DNA from: Echinostoma caproni
Taxonomy: Eukaryota > Platyhelminthes > Trematoda > Plagiorchiida > Echinostomatidae
Direction of reading: 5' to 3'
DNA length: 15,149 nt
NCBI GenBank assembly: GCA_900618425.1
Contig: UZAN01047824.1
Coordinates: 10,342-25,490, forward strand
Shown: positions 8,167-15,149 of the stretch, piece by piece
How the letters are laid out: the number at the start of each line of letters is the position of its first letter
How positions within the stretch are numbered: position 1 is the first letter of the stretch
Notes under the pieces: model-generated
The model's database searches: none
Seen by the model: only the letters and a program-made list of their open reading frames with translations
What the model was told of the DNA's origin: nothing
Position numbers and translations under genes: made by a program

Positions 8167-9274
8167 GTGACTTATCCTCGCCCGTGTTTGAGCAAAAAAT
8201 TTAGCCACTGTTTTGTGCGTTCCACCCCCACCCTCGTTTCACACATGATTAACCGGACAGTTCGTAAACGATTCGAACAAGGAGCACAGGTTCTAGCTCC
8301 GGTTGATTTTACCACAGAAAAGCCTCACGTATGATATGCTACTCTAAGGTGACCAGCAGAAGGATACACCAGCGACCTATGTATGCACCGTTTGGAAGCA
8401 AATCGGATCTAACTGTAACTCAGTGCACTATTAGCAAGCTTGGAATTTTTTACAGAATGCTATCTGTTACTAGGTGAATCAGGAAATCTCGGAGTAAATT
8501 TTCAGAGATTTTCTCCTATTGAGATCGGATGGGATCTTTCATGGGTATGTTCGACACCAATTTTTGCGATGCAGGCACGTTTGGAATACATACCTCTATG
8601 AATACACACTTCTTGATTGCATTTGAAACACTTTCAGTGTTTCTTCGATTAACAAAATCGTGATGCATTACACACTACCAACGGATGAGCGTAAGATTCC
8701 AACCAGCGATCTGCGTACGAGTCTGTCTAACTAATCGATCGTATTTCTAAAATTACCTGTGTCAGTTTGAATTACATTACACATCATTCAGTTAAACCGC
8801 GGGATTTCAAAATATCATTGCTGTATTTACAGAGGTAACTTTTTAACAGTGTATACTTTTAGTTTTTACACGGGAATCGCATAATTCATGGAGCGAGTTC
8901 CCAGGATGTGTATTAGAAAACAGTCATAATCTTCCAAGAGATCCTTGGATAGCAATAGTGTTTGCGACGATGAGCAGCTGATCGATATGCCTTGTGTTGC
9001 ACTTAGTACTATTTTGAAACTAGCCAATCTCTTTCGAAGTGATCATACAGTTTGTTCAATACAGATCTGGCTACTGTGGTTTTCTTTAAATCGATCAGCT
9101 TTCGATAGTCACACTTTTCTTGTTATTTCACAGTAACTTCGTCCAGTGTCAAATAACCGAGAACGTTATAATACCAATCGTCTTTCATACACACGCCTAA
9201 GTAAACTGACCGACCAACTCTTGTTTTGTTTATTGTTTACCTTTCCGCACACTCTTTTTTCTATTCCCCTTTAG
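8167..9274 (+). other. Intron 2 of the acidic gene, about 1.1 kb
   Basis: Donor GTGACT at 8167; acceptor AG at 9273-9274 after the T/C-rich run ctcttttttctattccccttt. Both intron phases agree with exons 2 and 3. I see no mobile element, RNA gene or domain-bearing frame inside; the longest frames are about 60-90 codons and featureless. Confidence 0.6.
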
Positions 9275-9441
9275 CCACACGTGTGTTCCCGGTCGATCGT
9301 CGAGATGTGTTTGGTGACTTGAGCAGCAGTAGCGCGGCCTCAATGGACAGTAGTAATCTGAGTGAGGATGATGCGGGTGACTTGGACGGGAAGGCCCCGA
9401 CCGAAATGCGGGATCACGGTGAACCCGGTTCCACTCAGCAG
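9275..9441 (+). CDS. Exon 3 of the acidic, probably nuclear protein
   Basis: It begins after the pyrimidine-rich acceptor at 9273-9274, with two bases completing an Ala codon, and ends on a whole codon at CAG|GTTAGC. It codes for residues 77-131 counted from the inner ATG: TRVFPVDRRDVFGDL, then SSSSAASMDSSNLSEDDAGD, then a polar tail ending STQQ. Serine clusters followed by acidic residues (LSEDDAGD) fit casein kinase 2 consensus sites, which is an inference from sequence only. Composition and phase match exons 2 and 4, which is the main reason to believe the exon. Confidence 0.68.
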
Positions 9442-9625
9442 GTTAGCGAATTCACACTGATCCAAATCCAAAGTTATGTTAAATTTGCATTCGAAACTTG
9501 AATCCGTTTCGGTTTTGTGGTCGTTTTAGGTGGATGGTTTAAATTACACCATACATTTTTATTGTTTCTGTTGCACTGTGGCTTTCTTACTTTGAAGGTT
9601 TCCCGCCTGGTTAGGTATCCTCCAG

Positions 9626-9653
9626 TATATATATATATATATATATATATATA
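9626..9653. repeat. (TA)14 microsatellite
   Basis: Fourteen uninterrupted TA units. It abuts the left end of repeat copy B at about 9658, where a simple-repeat 3' tail of a minus-oriented retroelement would be expected. Confidence 0.95.
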
Positions 9654-9657
9654 ACGT

Positions 9658-10225
9658 CTGAGTGCTCCACAGATCGTGGTACAATAAGTTCCACGATTTG
9701 CAAGTGAGTAGAATACTGTCAGGTTGCCCAGGCCAAGGCAAGTGAATTTTCTTGGATAATCCACAATCGGAGCCTTCGACTAATCAAAACCTGACCCGCA
9801 AGGCATCGGGTTGGTGTGCAAAAACCGCAATCCATTGCTAGCCGGTGCCCAGTTCATTGGATCATACGCCCTTTGGACGGGGTCAAACGTCCAAGGTACC
9901 CAATCGAACCGGTGACCACTGCCACGACCGGAAAGGCGTGGGTGTGGTTCGTACGCCTCCTGTTGGTTTGGTTGGAATCAGGGTTTTTGGACAACTCCCC
10001 TAGGTGAACTGCCAGCGGTCCACCAACCCGGTTATAGCCTTGGATGTCGGCTCATCGTCCTCTCACTTTGGTGAGGAGACACCTGCGCCACGAGAAGGCA
10101 GTGAGTAGGGCTTCCTCAGTAGGGGCTATCTAGACGCTTGGTTATATGGGAGCATTTCGCGAGGGGCAAGGAAAGGGTGATCAGCCGCAACCCTAGACAC
10201 CGACTCCCGAACATATTGAGGATTT
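9658..10225 (-). mobile_element. Repeat copy B: second copy of the 0.6-kb non-autonomous retroelement
   Basis: This matches copy A at 4036-4625. Between 9688 and 10201 I count four substitutions in about 514 bases, so the two copies are about 99% identical and young compared with the decayed RTE, CR1 and Penelope copies around them. The right part (10202-10225) matches only loosely. The left end touches the (TA)14 run. Compared with copy A, the terminal hairpin has a spacer 19 bases shorter. The block includes the same domain-free 63-codon frame (9816-10007) and the segment shared with the RTE leader at 541-646. It lies inside intron 3, antisense to the gene. Confidence 0.8.
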
Positions 10226-10257
10226 CGGAGCAGGCCAACCCCTGTAAATTCATAGAT

Positions 10258-10335
10258 ACGGGGTCCGAATCCAGTTTCCACATTTCAAATATATGTAACA
10301 CGCACTGTTGATGAGTCCAACAGGAACGAAACAAC
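10258..10335 (+). mobile_element. SINE-like module: B-box-like motif plus decayed hammerhead-ribozyme-like core
   Basis: gggtccgaatcc (10261-10272) is close to the pol III B box GGTTCGANTCC. About 37 bases further, tgatgag (10309-10315), the small hairpin tcc-aaca-gga (10316-10325) and cgaaac (10327-10332) form a hammerhead-like core: CUGANGA, stem II, GAAA. The base expected to be C3 is T, and I cannot find a convincing stem I or a cleavage triplet with a matching stem III downstream, so it is probably inactive. The same order of B box then hammerhead core is known from schistosome Smalpha elements and is seen again near 13945-14007. A chance match cannot be excluded. Confidence 0.4.
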
Positions 10336-10515
10336 TTTCAAGTGTTCTTTGTTAGTCATCACGCATTTTTCGACAAGTGTATAACCTTTCTTTGTTACAG
10401 ATCCATTGATTTGTGCGACGTAACTCGTCAGAGCGAATAACTTTGATAAACCTCACATTTTCCCATTTGCTTATTCCATTGCCATTGGTTATTGTATCTT
10501 ATCTTTTCCTTATAG

Positions 10516-11052
10516 GATACAGTCGACCAATCTCCGAAACATGCAATCTCCTCTTTTGGAAACACCGCTGGTCTGGGTTCTTTGAAGGACGAATTGGCTG
10601 CCGGACTTCTTCTTTCTGATTCCGGTGAAGAGGATAGCGCAATGGGCACTGTGAAAACCGAGGTCGAATCTGGATCCGATGCAGTAGGCGTATCAAATCT
10701 TGATCCGACCAACGATTTTGATTTCGACGGGGCGGCTCGAGTGGATGAGGATGATTTAGAGGGTCATTTGCAAGCGTCGGTCGCGGCTCAGTTGGTTGCA
10801 CACGCGAGTGTCCATGACGATGATGTGGTTCAGGTAGGTGTGGTGCACGATGTGGACGAACTGGACGGTGTGGTTGGTGCCGATGGTTGTATTGATCATG
10901 GGGTCGCAGACGCCGATGACGATGATGACGTGATTCATCCGGGTGGAGAGTTGTTAGATGATGCCGCTCTGATCGGACTGAGCTCCTCTAGTGTTCCGCC
11001 AGGTACCGTTTTCCCTGCTCCTGAACAGGATTCAGAGGATGATTCGTTGTGA
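10516..11052 (+). CDS. Exon 4 (3'-terminal coding exon) of the acidic, probably nuclear protein
   Basis: The exon starts after the acceptor tccttatag and enters on a whole codon, matching the phase of exon 3. It codes for residues 132-309 counted from the inner ATG and stops at TGA 11050-11052. Features in order: a KDELAAGLLLSDSGEED stretch; VKTE (residues 177-180), which fits the sumoylation consensus (hydrophobic-Lys-x-Glu); NDFDFDGAARVDEDDLEGH; a low-complexity Val/Asp/Gly/His region including VVHDVDELDGVVGADG and ADADDDDDVIHPG; a short hydrophobic segment LLDDAALIGLSSSS; and an acidic C-terminus EQDSEDDSL. There is no membrane segment or enzyme motif. The acidic, disordered character with SDSGEED-type sites suggests a transcription or chromatin factor, but the family is not recognised. 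Confidence 0.72.
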   Translation, partial: DTVDQSPKHAISSFGNTAGLGSLKDELAAGLLLSDSGEEDSAMGTVKTEVESGSDAVGVSNLDPTNDFDFDGAARVDEDDLEGHLQASVAAQLVAHASVHDDDVVQVGVVHDVDELDGVVGADGCIDHGVADADDDDDVIHPGGELLDDAALIGLSSSSVPPGTVFPAPEQDSEDDSL

Positions 11053-11075
11053 TTATTGTGTTCTTGTTAACGGTT

Positions 11076-11084
11076 CAGGTGAGT
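11076..11084 (+). promoter_or_regulatory. Consensus splice donor just after the stop codon, or an alternative acceptor
   Basis: CAG|GTGAGT at 11076-11084 is a near-perfect donor only 26 bases after the TGA, so an intron in the 3' UTR is possible. The same AG (11077-11078) follows a T-rich tract and could act as an acceptor paired with the in-frame donor CAG|GTAGGT at 10831-10839. That would replace the C-terminus. No AATAAA is visible in the first 700 bases after the stop; only the variants CATAAA (near 11411) and TATAAA (near 11495) are seen. Confidence 0.35.
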
Positions 11085-11319
11085 GTCGATCAGCTTTCAG
11101 CTACAATGTACTCTGCAACGTCTTTAATTATCATTCTTCTGCTTTGACAACATTGAATTGTATAACTGATGCCTGGTTAGTCGTTTCTTCCGCACCGCGT
11201 TCTCAGCCATTTACCGCACTTTGAACATGCATGTCCCTCTGTTACGCTTCCACAACATCATGATGTAAAATCTGGAATACAGTAATACAACCCAAGGGCC
11301 CGCTCCAGGAGTTACTTAT

Positions 11320-11790
11320 CTCATCTGGTTAGTGGCCTTTTGAGAAGAATATCGAATTCAAGGTTTTTACGTGAAAAGTCAGATCCCTACGCCGCAAGGC
11401 TCGGTTCCTCATAAATGAACAACGATCGTATACCTCATGTGAAAAGGACATAAGCATCATTGTTTAAGGAAAACTAACAGGTTTTCTTCCACAGCTATAA
11501 AGAATTTCGTTTTGTTTAAGCGCACATTTGGTTGGTTTAAATCAAAACTTTCTACGCCTGATACAAACGTACGCATAGTTTGTCATCCATACCTGATGAC
11601 CACGATTACAACTTGAAATGCTGGAACGCCCACAAAAAATAGCCACCAAGATGGTCAAGTGAATGTATTACCGTAACTCAGTGGAGACATTACATTCATT
11701 CGAATTATATTCCGCTCAGTACTGCCTTACTCAAGGAAACTTGGTTATAGTTTATCAACCATTACAGAACTGAACCATACGTTTCATTGC
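11320..11790 (+). mobile_element. CR1-like retrotransposon remnant, second copy (RT C-terminal part)
   Basis: This aligns by eye with 6900-7385. Pairs include gtatacctcatgtgaaaagg against gtatgcctcgaatgagaagg, and cccacaaaaaatagccacca against cccacaaagaatggtcacca. Translation pieces are CEKDISIIV, LEMLERPQKIATKMVK, then QGNLVIVYQPLQN, which corresponds to the R-G-D-L-I-x-x-Y block of CR1 polymerases. It is broken by several stops and frame changes, and the palm domain is missing. The stop directly after the EKD-x-x-IIV block is in the same place as in the first copy. Confidence 0.72.
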
Positions 11791-13890
11791 TGTCACCTTA
11801 AATCCACCTCAGAGAACATTCTTTTAAGTTGATGATCGGAAAATGTGAACATTGCTGCCTCAAGCAGTTGCAAAAAAGTAAAAATGACCGACTAAATCTT
11901 ATTCTCCATCGGTTCCGGGACGTGGATGCACAAAGCACCTGTCCGTACGTTCAGGGGCAAAAACGTTCAATCGCATGTGCTGATTATCTGACAGGTTTTG
12001 GTACATCACAATATGCCCGGGGAGGAACAGACGCACTGTTGTGTCTCTACCATTTTATCGCACTTTATTTTGACATTGTTCACAGTGAAATTTCCATGTT
12101 CATTCGCGGAATGCCTTCGTGTTTTGTTGCATCACATCAAACTTTTTGAAACTCTAATTGACGAAAGGAGAAGAAAAAGTATCACTGTTCCAGTAATGTT
12201 GCCGTACGTTTTGGCATCGTGCTAAACTGTCTGCTATCAATGATGTGCTGTCCGATTGGCTAATTTATTTCGTGATATGCTACTGTGAGTTTTTCACATA
12301 GATCCGAATCGGTCTTACGCCCGTATCGGCGAGTCGCTCCAACTGTCTGCATCGGGACTAAAGGAATGCGCGGCGATTAATGTCTTAGTCAGATAACGAA
12401 GATAAGCCTGTCAGTTGGCTCTCATCTTTCATTAAACCTCTTCGAATATGACTATTTTGGGATGTCGGACATGCTGGTTATGTGCTTAAAAGAGATCTTC
12501 CTCTCGTCTTGCTTATAAAGCGTATACTATGTGCAGAAATAATAGAAAAAGAACTACCGAGCTTGAGACAGAATAGGCCCAAGTCAATTAGCTCATCTGG
12601 GCTCCACCTCGCTGCAACAGGTGGTCTGGATGTGCTGAGATCTGCCGTTTGAACTGATGACCCTGAAGGAATTGCTTTTGCTTTTACTGATCGCTCATTT
12701 GACTAGATGCTTGGAATTGTGCACTTTTTCTTCCTATTTATTCTTTCCAGAATCAGTGCATCAATGCCAGTGGACGTTGGTCGGACGTATTATCCACACA
12801 CATCCATTCGATCGATCATTGTCCCTCTCTGTATTATGAGTAGCACGTCCTTCGTGTACATATGTAAATAAACCGACAAGGTACCTTATGCCAATGTTCG
12901 CTAACTCCATTTCCTATCTGACCGATTTCTTATTTTTGTCCCAAACAGTATTGGCCTTGCCTGTCTATTTGCGTAAATAGTCCTAGGTAAGAAAATAGTT
13001 GGTGCAGCGTTATCTTCTTTGCATCGACCGTAGTCGAGCGATGTCGACCGTTGACCCCAAACCCCACCATCTACCTGCTTTTTACTGGTTGGTTGGCGGC
13101 TTTGGATTGGTCGTGGACCTTGCCCGGAATAGACCATATACTTTAATATCAATTGAATGAAATTTACAGCACCGATTGTTGATTTGAAACCCTGAGCGCA
13201 AAAGCTTAAGAAAAACTGAACAACTATCTTCCCAAATCATGCCAGTACAAAACACTACGTATAACTTAGAACATAAGAGAGGCAAGTGGGGTTGCGAACA
13301 TGTTTGAAACTAATCACTGGGCTAAACGTTTAAATGACTTCACACGTAGTGATGAGAATAAGGTGGACCAGAGGAGGTTACGTTTTCGCACCTGATTACT
13401 TCTGGGTCTTTTGTAATTACCGGTATCACGCATTGGCGAAGCCGTTAGCTAGCTCGCCGAAAAGTGTAAGTGTCGCAAAGTTCAGGAAACTTTTAAATGG
13501 TGCAAACGGACCCAAATTTCGAAGACAAGCAGACACCGTTGCCTTAACCTTACACTGCATTCAGTCCATAAAGAGGTATCAACGGCAAGGTACATGATGT
13601 GCGCCGATACTGAATAGACGCATGCGTTCTACTGTTTGTCGCAGTCAGTCACCGTTGGTATGGGGGAGCCCCAAAACTAGATACAACTTGTATGAGCCAA
13701 CCCCCGGGTCATGGTTTAATTTGGCACTCTTTCACCTATAGTTGTCTCAGAATGTCCCACGATGAGGAAACCTATCCGGCGGGATGCCCCGCCCGCGACA
13801 ACCTAACTGTCGAACCTCGACATTAATTGTCCGATTATCCCTCCAGGCTCATTTCCACATTTGTATTCTCTTTAAACCACCCAACAGCGC
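11791..13890. other. No recognisable gene
   Basis: Both strands have only short frames. The longest is 106 codons at 11829-12149 on the plus strand, including FGTSQYARGGTDALLC and DIVHSEISMF. I do not recognise it and see no splice-site or composition support. An AATAAA lies at 12867-12872. Bases 13640-13830 are richer in G and C (tatgggggagccccaaaac, gatgccccgcccgcg) than the surroundings and may be another old repeat, but I cannot assign it. Confidence 0.5.
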
Positions 13891-13894
13891 CCTC

Positions 13895-14010
13895 CGAATC
13901 GTTACGTGGTCACAGCTAAAGGTCGCATAGTAAAGGCGGGCCCGGAGTTCAAATCTCGGACGGGATGGTAGACATGCACTGGTGAAGAACTCTAATAAGA
14001 GCCAAATTCG
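13895..14010 (+). mobile_element. tRNA-like SINE with B box and a decayed hammerhead-like core
   Basis: gtggtcacagctaaagg (from about 13904) is a weak A-box-like start. gagttcaaatctc (13945-13957) is a good B-box-like motif, about 40 bases later as in tRNA-derived promoters. Then ctggtga (13979-13985), the hairpin ctc-taataa-gag (13990-14001) and ccaaat (14002-14007) line up with the hammerhead order CUGAUGA, stem II, CGAAAC, with several core changes that would abolish cleavage. Both this module and the one at 10258 have gcactg directly before the core, suggesting one family. The 3' end is not defined. Confidence 0.45.
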
Positions 14011-15149
14011 CGTTTAGTGCTTCCGACTGTATGGTTGACTGGAAAAGCTGAGAAATATGTGTGAAGGCGAAGTCCAAAGAATGCTCAGATCTAATCAATG
14101 CGTATCAATTACCCCACGCCGCTACTCATTAGTAACTGTAACTTAAATGTGGAATTCTTCAAATAGTTTTTGGCGCAATGCTGTTATGGCACCTAAATAG
14201 AATGACGGTGTTGAGCTCATCAGAAAATAACTATTGATCATTATATCGAGAATGATATTCCCATTTATGACAAATATTTTCAACGCCAATATCGTTTTGC
14301 CAGTTGCCTAATTTGCGTCTCAAACCTGAGACTTATTTTATCTTGATTCAGGTTGCAGACCATATTGTTGCCTTCAAATAAGCTCAGTTTGTCATATTTC
14401 ACCGAAAGCTTATCTGCCACCACAGTGAGATGATCGCTGTCCGTTAATATTCAGCAAACTGGTTAAATCAAGTTATTGTTGGATACAACTCGTAGGATTT
14501 AGCAGCCATATGATCACTGTATGCGAGACAATAGAAAACATACTATAGAAAGTAAAAAATAAATGAACAACAGAAACTCAGTGACAGGCCATGGCAATAA
14601 TTATTCGTGTAGATTGACATCTTGTGCAGATCACAAACAACGAGTTCTGAGTGTGTGGCAAACCTAGCCAAATAAGAAATGTCTGTAGGCCTCAGTGTGT
14701 GCCATGATATGTTTATAACGAGAACCATCGGACGGAGAAGCACAGCATCGACTTATGTTAAGATATATGGGAAGAGTGCAGTCAGAGATTTGGAGTGGTG
14801 TATCACAAAGTACGGCATCAAGTGTTCAAAAAGGACATGACTACATGCGGTCAGAGACTTGAAAGTGCAAGAGAAGACTTTAAGATCCTTAATAAATCGG
14901 AAAAGTTAGCGAGAGAACCATAAAGTCAGTGTAGACAACGCAAACAGCAATCGAACGTATTACGAGATAAGTAGGGATAAAATCAACCTTGTAGAATCAG
15001 TTTATATCGTGTTCAGACCAGGTGAGGCAAAGGTTGAATATAATAACTATATATTCCTCGATCCGTGTGGTCATATAAAAAGATGCGCAGAGACAGGTAT
15101 TTTATTCATCGTCATAATTGACACCCTTGAAAAGGGAGAAAACTGGCAT
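14011..15149. other. No recognisable gene
   Basis: There are only short frames, the longest 66 codons on the minus strand (14543-14743). The plus strand is purine-rich from about 14770 to 15000. Two similar 20-base pieces occur there: gcagtcagagatttggagtg near 14779 and gcggtcagagacttgaaagt near 14847. I cannot assign a repeat family or a gene. Confidence 0.45.

Larger units (their letters stand above)
9442..10515 (+). other. Intron 3 of the acidic gene, about 1.1 kb
   Basis: Donor GTTAGC at 9442; acceptor AG at 10514-10515 after tatcttttccttatag. The intron contains a (TA)14 microsatellite, repeat copy B and a B-box/hammerhead-like module. The repeat makes up more than half of it. Bases 10336-10515 hold only the pyrimidine-rich 3' end of the intron. 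Confidence 0.65.

Noticed and set aside
9474..9764. Minus-strand frame with a run of Tyr-Ile repeats
   Set aside because: The Tyr-Ile run is only the (TA)14 microsatellite translated.
10756..10938. Minus-strand frame opposite exon 4, plus neighbouring minus frames at 10428-10801
   Set aside because: These are shadows of the repetitive Asp/Val codons of exon 4; the plus-strand frame has the splice support.
11829..12149. 106-codon plus-strand frame
   Set aside because: No recognisable motif, no splice or polyadenylation support, and a second frame overlaps it. The length is expected by chance in this much sequence.
1..15149. CRISPR arrays, bacterial operons, rRNA genes, phage or toxin genes
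   Set aside because: No regularly spaced repeats, no ribosome-binding-site and gene arrays, and no rRNA signature. The sequence is eukaryotic in style.

Overview
The window looks like genomic DNA from a parasitic flatworm, most likely a trematode. The evidence is indirect. There are decayed RTE-, CR1- and Penelope-type retroelements, and short modules pairing a tRNA-like B box with a hammerhead-like core, a layout known from the Smalpha SINE-like family of schistosomes. There is also a multi-exon gene whose introns reach 5.4 kb and are full of repeats. I cannot name the species. Four single N bases (321, 1585, 2517, 7637) show a draft assembly, and at least one (321) sits on a suspicious junction.

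Layout. Bases 1-1180 are retroelement debris: a plus-strand RTE reverse transcriptase piece, then a minus-strand RTE leader with the first codons of its endonuclease, then a plus-strand Penelope-like reverse transcriptase. Bases 1187-2490 hold an AT-rich stretch and sequence with no recognisable gene. From 2496 to 11052 runs one plus-strand gene that I can assemble as four exons (2496-2612, 8006-8166, 9275-9441, 10516-11052). The splice sites follow GT-AG and all three junction phases fit exactly. The joined product is about 309 residues from the inner ATG or 326 from the outer one. It is strongly acidic, Ser- and Asp/Glu-rich, and has a basic cluster near its N-terminus. It resembles a nuclear or chromatin-associated protein, but I do not recognise its family.

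Intron 1 (5.4 kb) carries a minus-strand RTE C-terminus split by a younger 0.63-kb repeat (copy A), and a plus-strand CR1-like reverse transcriptase split by a tRNA-like SINE. Intron 3 carries a second, almost identical copy of the 0.6-kb repeat (copy B), next to a (TA)14 microsatellite and a B-box/hammerhead-like module. Part of the repeat is shared with the RTE leader at 541-646, so the repeat is probably a non-autonomous derivative of that RTE family.

Downstream of the gene, 11320-11790 is a second remnant of the same CR1 family, and about 13895-14010 is a second B-box/hammerhead-like SINE module. I found nothing I could name in the rest, 11791-13890 and 14011-15149. No bacterial genes, rRNA, intact tRNA or CRISPR array is visible. 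The only likely working host gene is the four-exon acidic one; the rest is mobile-element archaeology.
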